Positions 37,001 through 48,019 of a stretch of DNA of 64,000 nt are shown here, one piece after another. The DNA comes from Otatea glauca. Its lineage: Eukaryota; Streptophyta; Magnoliopsida; Poales; Poaceae. Made by a program: the position numbers and the translations under genes. The notes under the pieces were generated by a model. That model did not search any database. It had not been told where the DNA came from and was given only the letters and a program-made list of their open reading frames with translations. Position 1 is the first letter of the stretch; the number at the start of each line of letters is the position of its first letter. The DNA is taken from NCBI GenBank assembly GCA_036346275.1, contig JAYEVK010000037.1:62001-126000 (forward strand), in the 5' to 3' direction.

Positions 37001-37259
37001 CGCTAACCAAGCTGTTCAAGTATTCTATGTAATCGACCCGTCCAACAAGAAGAGACATGTAGTTCTTCAGGGAAAAAGGAGGATTGTCGGAGTAGAGAAT
37101 GTAGTAGATGAGGAAGAATACAATCAATTCGAAGAGTTGCCTCCTATCGGAAAGAGCATCACAGTCCAGGAAGAACAACCCGAAGAAGCTAGCTACACAC
37201 GCGTCGATCATCATGAAGGGCTAATTTTTATACAAAAGAATAAGCAAGTGGAGTTATGA
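34018..37259 (+). pseudogene. CACTA transposase, TnpD type
   Basis: Transposase of the En/Spm class, expected to cut the element ends in the nucleus. The first ORF (34018-35391) has the N-terminal transposase-associated region (MDRRWMYTKNRVSAEYINGV ... SCPCIDC) and the Transposase_21 region: HACPNDCILYRQEY, CAVCNASRYK, LSTDGMNPFG (first Asp) and NDIDVYLAPLVEDL (second acidic block). A frameshift near 35390 moves coding to 35459-35650 and a second near 35655 to the last frame, which holds IDVMHVEKNVCDSL near 35665-35700. DUF4218-like sequence (36100-36400; MYPFERYMGILKSYVRNRSR) and DUF4216-like sequence (36700-37050) follow. Stops in the last frame lie at 35868, 35943 and 36909 (the last a probable TGG to TAG), then it is open to 37259. 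Confidence 0.88.
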
Positions 37260-37462
37260 TTTTAAGTGTACTCTAGAAGATAATAGAGTTGTTTGTAATG
37301 AAATGCTCGAAATTAAAAACAACTTTGTGTATATATGCATCTGATTTATTTAATATAGTTTCCTTTCTTTTACTGATATTGCTCGCACAAACTGAAGTAT
37401 ACATTATGTCAAGAAGGCCAAACTTTGGATTTACCTTAGCAATGAAGGTCTGTGTCAATCTT

Positions 37463-37658
37463 CATCACAGACGGTTCTATACTAGAACAAATGCAGGATA
37501 GTTTATCCGCACGGTTCTATTATAGAACCGTGCGTGATAAAACTATCGCAGACGGTTCTAGTATAGAACCGTCTGTGATAAAATAATATCACAGACGGTT
37601 CTAATCTAGAACCGTCTGTGATATTTTTATCACAGACGGTAGAACCGTCTGTGATATG
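37463..37658. repeat. Internal block of CACTA-type repeats
   Basis: Nine or so copies of a GACGGTTCTA motif arranged as head-to-head pairs (for example GACGGTTCTAGTATAGAACC followed by GTCTGTGATA). They resemble the subterminal repeats but with TTCTA in place of TTTTA. The block lies in the middle of the element, between gene 1 and gene 2, and ends 8 bp before the TATA box of gene 2. Confidence 0.88.
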
Positions 37659-37665
37659 GGAGACC

Positions 37666-37675
37666 TATAAAAAGG
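37666..37675 (+). promoter_or_regulatory. TATA box of CACTA gene 2
   Basis: TATAAAAAGG directly after the internal repeat block, about 30 bp upstream of a pyrimidine-rich stretch suited to a transcription start near 37695. A 5' UTR exon with a C-rich repeat follows, then a strong donor CTCG/GTAAGTGCC at about 37921. An acceptor CAACCAG near 38742 precedes the ATG at 38758. Confidence 0.6.
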
Positions 37676-37757
37676 CCACTTTGGTAGATTATTCATTCTC
37701 TACTCTTCCACTCACGCGCTCAAAACCCTAAGTATATTCGTCTCTGCCCCAGCTCGT

Positions 37758-37912
37758 CGACGCCTCCCCTTCGCCGACGGCGCCCCCTCGTCGACCCCTC
37801 CCCATCAACGACGCCGCCCCCTCGCCGACGCCTCCCCATCACCGACGCCGCCCCCTCGCTGATGCCTCCCCATCGCCGACGCCGCATCCTCGCCGACGCC
37901 TCCCCATCGATT
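37758..37912 (+). repeat. C-rich minisatellite in the 5' UTR of CACTA gene 2
   Basis: Four to five imperfect copies of a unit of about 36 bp built on CTCGCCGACGCCTCCCCATC and GACGCCGCCCC. It lies within the presumed 5' UTR exon. Confidence 0.8.
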
Positions 37913-38757
37913 TTCGCTCGGTAAGTGCCGATAAGGGATGGATTCTTAGATCTGTAGATTAAGGGTATAAATTTCTAGGTAGTTCTGAGGTTGGTAAGAA
38001 AGCAAACATGAAAATAAGAAAAGATACTTGTTATGCCGCACCACCAAAATACTTATACTTGTATTCATGAATTCTTATGCTTATGTTTTTTGTCATCATA
38101 CGTGTTCGCTGATCTGAGCTAAAACCAACAGTCTGATCGTCGTTCCAGCCTTTGGTGTTGTACAACTCGCTGTCAATGACATCTAGATCCAACCACATGC
38201 ACGGTGCATCTCCCTATCACTGCCAAAGTGCCAATGTGCACTTTATCTCCGCTGACGATCTCCACATTTCGTCACCACATTGTCCTCATTTCCTATGGCT
38301 GTGTACCGTCATTCTCTCCACCGATTGCTTGTGGCACACCTTGACCATGCTTTCTCCGTTGGTGTGCATTAATGGCCCTTTTGCTATTCCTCAATCCATC
38401 CCTGGTGAGGTGTATGACTGTTCATTAAGTGGTTGTATTTATTTATGAGAGAAATTCACTTCGATTTAGCAACTACAACAAGATCTCGTTGTTCATTTTT
38501 GGGCATATTCGATTTAGCAACTACAACAAGATTACTCAAGCCAATTGTGTATGGTGTGATCCAGACTAGTGTCAGAGACCAAGTTAGACATTACTTATGA
38601 GAACTTATAACTAAAATATCATGAATTGCTTCTCTCAACTTACCTTCTCTGAACTACCTTTATACCCATTAAATAAAAGCAGCTATCAATTGGTAGCCTT
38701 CCATGTTTGTTTACTTTTCTTTCTTGTTGTGCCACGACAACCAGCCTAGATTGCAAG

Positions 38758-41742
38758 ATGGTGTCCCCTCATTCGCCGTCTGAAGGATGTGATGAGTCAC
38801 CGAAAAGAAAAACTCCTCGAGATCCAAGAGGAGCAAATAAAAGGCCCACGGAACGATATACCATCACAGCGGTTGATCGAAAGGATGGGGCCCCCACCGA
38901 ACCAAGAAAGGCGGTGAATGCATTTAGGACATTGTGCAGGATAGTCGCACGGGAACGGGTCCCCATCACATGTCCATCCTGAAAGTCACTGACTGATGAG
39001 AGCCGCAACGACTTGGTGATAGAAATTATGTCTTCGTTTGATATCCCAGAAGACTTTGTGATCTTAGTGCGACGGTATGCGCTGCTAGTGGCGGGAAAGG
39101 CGTGGAAGAATTTCAAGAGCACCCTTGTCAAGGAATATGTCAATAAGGACAGAACTCCCTTCTCTAAGTACGGGTTCATCACTGAGGATATATGGCAAAA
39201 TTTTGTTGAGGCGAAGACGACGAATGAATTCGTGCGTCAAAGTGAAGCCCACAAGGCCCTACAGGCAAGGAGCACCCACCCCCACAGACTTGGCACCGCT
39301 GGGTACGCGGGGAAGAGGGACCAATGGGAGAGGGAGGACGAGGAGGCCTGTGTGCCATTTGCATGTATCGTTGACCGACGCGCCAGAGACTAGCTAAGAG
39401 CAAGGTCAAGTGCAACGTCTTCCGGCACCGTCTCCTTTACAAACCCCGCGGACGAGGAAGTCTGCCAATGACTGGTAAGATATCGGACTTCCAATCTTGT
39501 ACGTAATTAGTCCGTAATTTCGTAAGTGAATTAACTTTTCGAGATCTTGCAGGTAGCGTTGAGTACACAATCTTCCGAGGGCACTTTTTTGCCAGACAGG
39601 GAGAAAGATGTACTCTCCACAGCCTTGGGAAACAAGGAACACCCTGGTCGCACGCAAGGCGTTGGGGTTTTTGTTCCCTGGAAGTTAGGATTTCCAGGCG
39701 ACTCAGACAAATACCGCAGTAGGAAGAGAACCAAAGCAGAGCGAGAGGAACAACTGGTACAAAGGATTGAGGAAAGACTAAGAGAAGAATTAAACAATAA
39801 GATAAAAAGCCTCGAGGAAAGGCTCAATAATCAGCCTGCGTAAGTCCCAGATGTATGTGGGCAAATCAGCCCCACTACCAAAAAGAGCAGCTGTGCGTCC
39901 GCCACTCCCACAAATTGAACATGGAAATCTCTGTCTGTGACATCAAGGTACTTATATATATGTCTTGAATGCTCCATACAAATAGCTGTTGGGACTTGAG
40001 AGCTAAGCGTGTACCGTTATGTAGGTGGCCACACGGTGCACTCTCCAAGTGAGACTTGTCCATGGTGCCACCGTTATTCCGGCCGCCGGGGTCGCGATCC
40101 GTTTATTGAAGGGGCGGTGCACGGCACCCTTGTGGCACAGGATTCACGAAGGTTAGTGTGGACGGTGTAAACGATAATTTCAAGACCGTCCCACTTCCGA
40201 TGCCCCCAAACGACGAGATTGTGACACTGGGGGACGCCATTCACAGTTTTATCCAGTGGCCCAGCAACGACATCTCCCTGGACGCCCGTCCTCCATCACC
40301 GGAGCTTCCCCAACCGCTCGAGCGGATGATGCACCTCGTGAGCACCAAATCGGCTCCCGTGCCCCCTACATCAAAGGACATTCAGTTGGATGGTGCCCAC
40401 TCGTCGCACGTGCAGACTCCTTTTGGCAGAAAAAAAGTCAAGGGCAAAGCGAAGCAGATCACAAAGAAATTGGACTATCCAATTGCCCCCCTGGCCCGAG
40501 TATACCAGCTAGGAGAACCTTTTGTAACAGGAGAGCGCATGAAGAACCTTTCTATTGCTTGCGTCAGATTGCAGAATTGGTGCATGCAACGGGCTAAAAA
40601 GCCAGTGCAAGACCGCATAACGAGTATATCGGTCAGTTTCAAGTATGAGCATCTATTCAATGAGTCATCGGGAGGATTCTTCACAGCCGACTTCAATGAC
40701 CTTTTTGACGTCTTCAACCTCGACGCCCTCGACGCCGCACTCTTGAGATGCTGGACATTGTAAGTGTGTGCATTCACATTCTACATTCGTATAATATCGA
40801 TAAAAGTCATATATATATATATATATATGACTCAATGCTTTCGTATATTTAGATACATGATCCAGGAAGCGAGGAAGAACGAACAACCGGTGGGTTTTCT
40901 GGACCCACACATAGTCTCCAAGCAAACAATGGACAAAGATTACGGATTTATCGATAAATACGTCGGAGAGGCATTGGCGGCTCAAAAAGATAAAGAGTTC
41001 ATACTTTTACCCCACAACCCAGGGTAAGTGCTATTTGATTTGCACTATGCTCGCAACTCTGTTCTGTTAATTGACCATGCCGACATACCTATGTAGGTTT
41101 CATTGGGTTCTCATTGTAATTCATCCATCGACGAATCGAGTTATTTACCTTGATTCCTTACAGAGTGGCAGCCACGACTTACAACCTATCACAAAATTAA
41201 TCACCAGGTAATTAATCACGTTTCCTCCAAAGATAACATGGTCATGTAGGTTGTTCAAACGTGTATGTTTCTCCTGGAATAGCTGAGGCTAACCTATTGC
41301 AATCACGTAGCGCGTTCAAAGTGTATAAATATTATGGAGGGCCTTCTGGCAAGGACAGGGCGAAGCTGAATCACGATTTTAAGTTTCCGGTAACCGCTGT
41401 ACACAATAATCCTATGTAAACTATGTAATAATGATTCTAGAACTAACCAAATCTATATTTGCAGTGCCACCAAAGAGGAAAGGAAATAACCGTTGTGGAT
41501 TTTACGTTTGCCATAACATGGAACTCCTTGTCACTAAGAAAACGCCCAATCGGGTAACAACTGCGTTGGAAGAGGCCGATCTGGAGCGAATTCGAGGCCA
41601 GCTTTGTGCCTTCTTGCTCAGTCAAGTTTTACACAAAAAAAAGGCGAGTTCCACGCTACCGTATAACTTGAGGAGTCGTATTTTTTCTAAATTACCATTT
41701 GGGTTAATTGTCAAACTTGTGTTGTGGATTTGTAAATTGTAG
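38758..41742 (+). pseudogene. CACTA gene 2: ULP1/C48 cysteine protease-domain protein
   Basis: Multi-exon gene. By splice sites I read exons 38758-39474, 39553-39839, about 40060-40759, 40853-41023, 41097-41207, 41311-41389 and 41465-41742. The N-terminal part is charged and unassigned (VAGKAWKNFKS, HPHRLGTAGYAGKRDQWERE, DREKDVLSTALGNKEHPGR), then a coiled-coil-like tail of exon 2. The last exons form a ULP1-type peptidase: His in FHWVLIVIHP (codon 41101), Asp in YLDS (41152), Cys in NRCGFYVC (41494). Such domains remove SUMO-like modifiers in hosts; their role in CACTA elements is not settled. In-frame stops at 38980 (TGA), 39391 (TAG; the copy in LTR A' has Trp there) and 39469 (TGA) break exon 1. 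The TAA at 39841 is part of a GTAAGT donor, not a stop. Confidence 0.78.
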
Positions 41743-41935
41743 TTGTGTATTCGATTAATTGGTTAATGCTATTGAGTTACATTTGGTTAATATATCTGAG
41801 TTCATTTTTGAAATGGTTGTAATGTTTTTGTAACATGAGTTTAGTTAGTCTGTAATCTGCTTTTTTCCAGAGGGCGTGGCTAGCATTTCCTGAGGCTAGC
41901 CAATAAATAGATTAATGGTTGCCTGTTGGAAGTCT

Positions 41936-42228
41936 TATCACAGACGGTTTTTAATTAAAACGATGCGTGATATAAAGATGTAATGACGGTTTCAAACAAA
42001 AACCGCTCGTGATATCATCACATCATAGACGGTTTTCAACTAAAATAAATGCGTGATGTAATGATGTAATGAGCGGTTTCAAACAAAAATCGCTCGTGAT
42101 ATAATAACATCACGACGGTTTTAAATAAAACGATCAGTGATATGACTAACACATGGTTACAAACGGTCCGGGAAACCGTCTGTGATGACGGTTCCGAACC
42201 GTCTGTGATAAGCTTTTCTGTAGTAGTG
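41936..42228. repeat. Right subterminal and terminal repeats of the CACTA
   Basis: About ten copies of the GACGGTTTT-type motif in both orientations, more degenerate than on the left (variants ATGACGGTTTCAAAC, AACCGCTCGTGAT), then CTGTAGTAGTG. The target duplication CAT follows at 42229-42231. Confidence 0.9.
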
Positions 42229-42231
42229 CAT

Positions 42232-43596
42232 GCATCGTACCAACCGTGCCTTGACGTCGTGTGCACTGGCTATGCCTTCGCCTCAGTGAGCACCGTAGCT
42301 ACCTTGGTCGGCCCATAGCGATAGAAATAATCTTGTAATAAACAAAATTTAGTTTGGAAAGTTTGTATTAAGAAAGTTTAGGATGAGGAGTCCGATTAGA
42401 ACAAGGAAGTAGAATCCTATTCCGTTAAATAGGGCTGTAGTTTTGGATATAAATATAGAGGTAGACTTGAGTTTAAAAGAGAAAATTATCTCAAAGATTT
42501 TGACGTTCTATTCTAAAACCTAGTGCCCTAGGTCGCGCGTTGCCTGGTCGCCTTGGCTTTGCCGCATGCTACGCTGCGCCACCCCGGCAGCACCACGCTG
42601 GCCTCGTCCTTGGCGCGCCGTGCAGCCCCGCCTCCTTGGCTAGTGCGACCCTCAAGCCGAGCCACTGGCCAGCATTGCTGCTCGCTGTGCTGCTGGAGCT
42701 CGTGCCATCTTGCGTGCCTATGCGCTGCCCTCGGTGCCGTGCTGCCTCCAAGCCGTCTCCAGTGCCCCGAGCCGCGTCGCCCCCGGTGCCACACTGGCCA
42801 AGCCACCTCGGGCTGTGCTATACCATTCCGGTCGAGCCACCACTAGCCCCTTCAATGCTGTCGGCTAGCCGCATCACGCCATAACCGGGAGCTCCCTTTT
42901 CTCTCCAAATCACACAAACTAACTTGCATGCGAGAAATTCCTGCAAAAATGGGATGCTTGAGTACTGGTGGGGATGGCAATGGTCTAACATGCACAAGTG
43001 GAATCTTGGTTTTTGGTGGTAATTGGGTGGAGAGAGGATTGGGAAGAAGCTTGCTCTTGTTTTCTTACTTGGACAGGGAGGAATGGCAGGAAGAAGAAAA
43101 AGGGGAAAGGGGCAGGAAAGATTTGGGGAGAACGGGGAGAATTTTATTCTCTTGCCTCCCTCTGTCTTTTCGCTGATGTATATTGTTGTTGATGGCTTTT
43201 ACTGTTGCGTGCGGGAAAGAAAAATGGCAGAGGAGAAAAAGCTGAGTGGGGAGGCATGCTGCTGGGAGGACGAATGGGAGGAAACGTGCTGGCAGTATAG
43301 GAGAAGTGGGGGTGCAGAAGAATGGCAGAGGGGTCACGAAGGAAAATGGCAGGGGAGGGTGCCACTTAATGCTGCTGCCTCTTTCTTTATTTTGGTTTTC
43401 TGCTGTTGGTATTCTGGGTTGGTTTTGTTCCGTTGGTAGGAAAATTAACAACGGAAGAACAACTTTTCTTTTTTACGCGTGTTAGAAGCAAAATTTTATA
43501 CCTAAAAGTAAATGCAATTTGTGTCTTTAATTTGTGGATGTCAATTAAATTATCAACCGGCTGTTGAAAATTGGAGCCGAAAATCAGGGTGTTACA
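42232..43596 (-). repeat. LTR C, part 3 of 3
   Basis: Completes LTR C to its terminus ...CGAAAATCAGGGTGTTACA at 43596, the complement of a TGTAACA start. It includes a GC-rich stretch (42530-42880) and G-rich stretch (42990-43440) whose ORFs are composition artefacts. With parts 1 and 2 the surviving LTR adds up to about 4.5 kb. Confidence 0.7.
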
Positions 43597-44529
43597 ACTG
43601 ATACCCACACTATAACCATTTTACTAAAAGTACACACATGCATACATAAATTTGTAAAATAACATAAATCAAGTGAAATAGTAGGATCAATATGATCAAA
43701 AAAATATGCTTGTCTTGCTCGATGAATACTTGATCACCTTCTGGTTCGACGATGGAAGTCTTTAGGACATCGGTATCTATACATAAAACATCAAATAAGA
43801 GCTAAAAGAATACAAATATAGACCAAATTTAAATATTTTTTAGATTAAGAAAGAGCATGAATTTATAAAAATTTAAAAACTAGTTTCACTTAATTTGAAG
43901 TTTGTATGCAAAGTTATAAACATTTGAATTTAGCTTTGCTAGAAAATCCTAAAAAGAAAAAGGAGAGGGGGTGACGTCGAAGGTGTAATATCAAAGATTA
44001 CATCTTCTAATAGAGAAGCATATTTCCTTTGAGTTGGAAAGCATATTTTTCACTTAAAAAAAAGAATTTTTCTCACAGAGGGGTGGGGTCAGTCTTTTAT
44101 TATGTTTCGAAAAGTCTGATAGGTGGGCCAGGCTGTTAATGACACAAATCTAAAAACCAAAAAATTACACCATTAACCCTAACTGGCCCCACATGTCATA
44201 GACTCTTGAGAACTCAATGTGATTAAATAAAGTAAACTAATCCTAATTATGTTCTATTTCGGCTGACAAAAGGAGCCCACATGCCAAAGAGATAGAGAAA
44301 AGAAGGAAGTTTGGCACCATGGCCGAGCTCGCTTCCAGGCTCGTCGTTGGTGAGGCCACAATAGAAGGGCACGGGTGAGCTCAGAATGGAATGGGGAGAC
44401 CACAATGAAGCTCCTGGTGTCACAGCATCTGGAGGGATGGACGGAGGAGGCGGTACAACGGGGTTGAGCTGCGGGGCCTCTCAGGTCGCTGAGGGGCTAG
44501 ACGAAGGAGAGTGGGACAATGAGATAGGG
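43597..44529 (-). repeat. LTR D fragment (B/C type)
   Basis: Follows LTR C directly and repeats part of the same plan: TAGGATCAATATGATCAAAA and ATGCTTGTCTTGCTCG match ATGGGATCAATATGGTCAAA and GTTTGCCTTGCTTG of LTR C. AT-rich sequence follows, then a GC-rich patch at 44300-44530. Its other half is not present on the far side of LTR C, so an old insertion followed by deletion is likely. Confidence 0.55.
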
Positions 44530-45818
44530 TCATCCCGTGAGATAGCCTCCGGAAGCATGTTCGCTAATTGACCTAACAGTGCTATGAAACTTTTATCAGG
44601 TTAACCGTTGCTTGCATTCAATTTCAGTAGTGCAAGCATATATCACAACCTTGTGTATTTCAACTTGCAGATTGGGAACAAAAGTTTCTTCGAGTCATCC
44701 ATCAAGCCTCGGAATTTACCATACTCTCTCTCATCATGGTTCCCTTCTGCATCGCACAACATCTGATCCATATTGTCATCCTGCAACCTATCCTGATCGG
44801 AAGCACAATCAATATCATCCGGCATATCGTTGACTTCATCGACAATGTGAATACTTTCTAATTCCTGTATAATCTGCTCTTCACCGTAACTGATCCAATA
44901 TGTATACCCCTTTTGAAACCCCTTAGAATCAAGTGTGTTTCAATCTGCGCTGAGCTTTGAAACATCCTCAGATTCTCGCAGTCAATGCATGGACAATACA
45001 TAAATTACACCCCCTTATTAAACATATCCTCCTTTGTAGCTCTTTTAAAAGCAGAGGCACCATTAATGTAGTCGGCACTTGCACGGTTCTCAGTGTACAT
45101 CTAGCTTCGGTCTATCTACGCTACGCATATAACAATTGGTGATAAATATTGAAGTACACTAGGAGTGCACATACACACATTCTTAAATTGAAGCACAAAG
45201 TAACTAGCTAAACTTTACCCTAAATCATAAACCATGCTAAATCTAAATAATCTTCTCTCTGTACCAAACTAGCTTTATCTAAACCAAGCATCTTCAATTC
45301 TCATTTTAACAAGGTAGCTATATCTTGAATATAATGTAATTATAACCAACTACTACCTTAGATCACAAGAACAAATAGAACTACACTAAGCTAGATCTAA
45401 ACAATCTTCAATTCTCTCTTTAGCAAGCTAGATCTTGAATATAATATAATTAGAACCAATTACTAACCTTAGATCGCTAAGAATAAATGGATCTATAATC
45501 ACCCTTAAAAATCAATGGTCTCCTTTCAACCGATCATCTCACAACCACAGCCACCTCAAAGATAGATCCCAGAACCCTAAAAACACTAAGTGGATTGAGG
45601 ATCTATATTATATATTGACAGGAGATATCACAAATAGTTTTATCTAAAACCCATCAGAGATATCTCCTGATGTCATCACTAACGGTTTTAGCCACCAATC
45701 GTGAGTGATGTCAATAGTCTCTCACGATTCTTCTAAAATCGTATGTAATTATATTTAATACAGACGATTTTTCAAAACTATCTGTGAGACGTCTAATATA
45801 AACCTTTCTGTAGTAGTG
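44530..45818 (-). mobile_element. Second CACTA element, truncated to its transposase-side end
   Basis: Ends TTTCTGTAGTAGTG at 45805-45818, the complement of a CACTACTACAGAAA terminus, with degenerate GACGGTT/ACGATTTT repeats at 45620-45800. Going inward on the minus strand it carries the start of a transposase (around 45110) matching gene 1 of the larger CACTA. A conserved block (DNMDQMLCDAEG, DEREYGKFRGLMDDSKKLLF) lies at 44643-44825. Similarity ends near 44530, about 190 codons in; the other terminus is absent. Sequence divergence from the larger CACTA shows it is a separate, older insertion. Confidence 0.82.
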
Positions 45819-47039
45819 CTCGCAACCCTTCATAGGCTGGTTGGCACGAGTCTGGACGAACTAGGCTGTCGAGGCCGACTCGACCAGCGAATAATTTTTA
45901 TTTTCAAAGTGGAATATTACAGCGAATAATACAGTGGATAGAAAAATAACACTGGGATTTACAACTAATCCTACTTTGTTGGCTACTATGTGCAACCGGA
46001 CTAAAAAAAAGACCCAAATTCACCGCCCAACAATCATTTGCCCTCTAAAAAAAACTATTTGTCAATTCTCGACAAATCACAAATTAACTTTGTGATATTA
46101 TACTTGAAAAAAAAAGTCGCTCAATTGATTCTACGTCTTAAAGTACTATATAAAAAAAGTCGCTCAATTGATTCTACGTTTATAGTACTATATATTTTCT
46201 TACCTATGGTTACAGGAGACCGTCAGGTCAGACCGACGAGTCAACGGAGGAAGCATATGAGCAGGGGAGACGTGGCACGATCATTGCATTATGTCCTTTT
46301 TCTTTGCAAAGCTAATAGAGTCTGTCGATTACGATGACTGGTATTGTAATCCTAACAGGACATGAAGAGGAGTGCTACAATCATTGTTATATAAATTCTA
46401 ATTGGATTAGGATTTCTTGTTTCTCTTGAAGTAAGATTTCTACATCTCTTTAAAGAACTAGAGGCACTACGTAAAGTCATCTGGAGTAACCAGGGAGAAG
46501 CTATTTCACACAAATCAACTTATCCAAAACAAAAGGTGCACGAGAGTTTTAGAGGCAACGTTACTTTTTAGCTCTAAATTCCTGTATAGGGTAAAGATCC
46601 GAGGATCTTAAAATATTTGAGAGGGTTATGATAGAGCGACAATCCCTTGTAATATTTTGAGTTTGTGCTCAAGGAATTTGCGGTCGGCTTCACCAACTCT
46701 TTATCTCCTGTAGTGATTATTTTAGCGTCATTATTTTAGTTCTCTCTAAGATTTATCTACTTTTTTTCTTGATAGCGTACATGCTTATGTTGTATTTCAT
46801 AGCTCTAATCTAATTTGGAGGCTGCTATATATAAAAAAGGATATCATATTATAATATAGTCTCTTTTCAAATATAGTCTCTTTTCAACAAAAAAAGAGGC
46901 ACAAGTTGCACAAAGAAATGACAATATGGGATCTTCGACTATGTAGTCCAACAAGGGACATTATATGACTCAAGAGGCCACATGACTCGGTGGAAATGAT
47001 GTTTAGGGCGGTTATTTGCCAACCGCACTTTGTTGGATG
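45819..47039. other. Intergenic sequence with a 43-bp direct repeat
   Basis: No gene supported. At about 46112-46195 a unit containing AAAAGTCGCTCAATTGATTC is present twice in tandem with minor changes (period about 43 bp). 46330-46740 resembles the end of an LTR (GATCTTAAAATATTTGAGAG, CTTGTAATATTTTGAG) but no terminus is clear. Confidence 0.5.
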
Positions 47040-47146
47040 ACCCCACGCACACAAGTATGTACACAAGTATGTACACAAATATGTACATGTATATATATAC
47101 ATATACACGTATATATATATGTATATATATATACGTATACGTATAC

Positions 47147-47178
<32 letters not shown>

Positions 47179-47312
47179 GTATACGTATATCTATATATAA
47201 GTATACGTATATATATATATACATACGTATACTTATATATATAGATATACGTATACGTATATATATACGTATGTATATATATATATGTATATATATATAT
47301 CTATATATATAC

Positions 47313-47350
<38 letters not shown>

Positions 47351-47460
47351 CTATATATACACGTGTGTACATATATATATACACACGTGTATATATATGT
47401 ACACACGTGTATATATAGATATGTATATGTGTATATGTCTGTATGTATGTACGTACGTAC
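47040..47460. repeat. TA/CG low-complexity tract
   Basis: About 420 bp made almost only of TATA, TACGTA, GTAC and ACACGTGT words, many self-complementary. The 159-residue plus-strand ORF across it (repeats of YIYIYI) is a composition artefact. Confidence 0.9.
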
Positions 47461-47965
47461 CCTCGGTCATGAACCCTTGCATTTGCGCATCCTAGTAATT
47501 TGAATAGATTATTTGTGTTATTATTATTACATTACAACAATTAGTCGATACTGAATTTTTTTGAAGTTAGAATATATAGTCGAAATTAACGCCATCAGTT
47601 ATATTTATTGATTTTTTTTTACAAATACACGCCATAGAAACAAGCAGTATTTTGATTTCAGCTTATGAAGGAAAATGTGTTGTCACAAAATGTACAGAAA
47701 ATTCGGCGACCATGATGTGATTGCACCGCTGTAAGTCATTTTTGATGATCCATTTACAATCTCTGGCTAAAAGATATGAGAAAAAAAAGACAGTTAACTT
47801 GACTCCTCCGAACTTGTGTTCCAACTATCACAGCAACAAGGTGCTACTATAAAACAATTCATCGTCCCAAGCCGTCGGGTGACCTATTCGGTTATACCCC
47901 CTGACGTCTTGGCCTCAGTGCACTCAGCCTCCCTACGCCTTATAAATTAAGGGCAGGGATAAGCT
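47461..47965 (+). promoter_or_regulatory. Upstream copy of the aldo-keto reductase promoter
   Basis: About 500 bp that align with 50256-50985: CTCGGTCATGAACCCTTGCA, the block CAAATACACGCCATAGAAAC, CAGCAACAAGGTGCTACTAT, CTGACGTCTTGGCCTCAGTG, and a TATAAATTAAG box at 47941. After about 47965 the two copies differ: instead of the reductase leader this copy leads, 40-55 bp later, into the palindrome. It lacks the 263-bp insertion present in the other copy. Confidence 0.8.
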
Positions 47966-48019
47966 TGAGAAGAAGATGAAGACGGCGGATGAGACGGCGG
48001 TAGATGCAATTTCTAAAGA

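Larger units (their letters stand above)
33354..42228 (+). mobile_element. CACTA (En/Spm-type) transposon, 8.9 kb, near complete
   Basis: Begins CACTACTACAGAAAGGCTT and ends AAGCTTTTCTGTAGTAGTG, giving terminal inverted repeats with one mismatch in the first 19 bp. It is flanked by CAT on both sides, the 3-bp duplication typical of CACTA elements. Both ends have subterminal arrays of the TCACAGACGGTTTT motif. It holds two genes on the plus strand: a TnpD-type transposase (broken) and a ULP1/C48-domain gene (broken by stops). The ends look usable in trans, but the element itself is not autonomous. Confidence 0.95.

Noticed and set aside
38152..38448. 98-codon ORF in front of CACTA gene 2
   Set aside because: Falls within the presumed 5' UTR intron (37921 to about 38752); no domain recognised.
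42528..43451. Several overlapping ORFs of 80-138 codons on both strands
   Set aside because: GC-rich and G-rich part of LTR C; overlapping frames with no domain.
47016..47503. ORFs of 159 and 72 codons rich in YIYIYI
   Set aside because: Direct product of the TATA/TACGTA repeat; no protein of this kind is credible.
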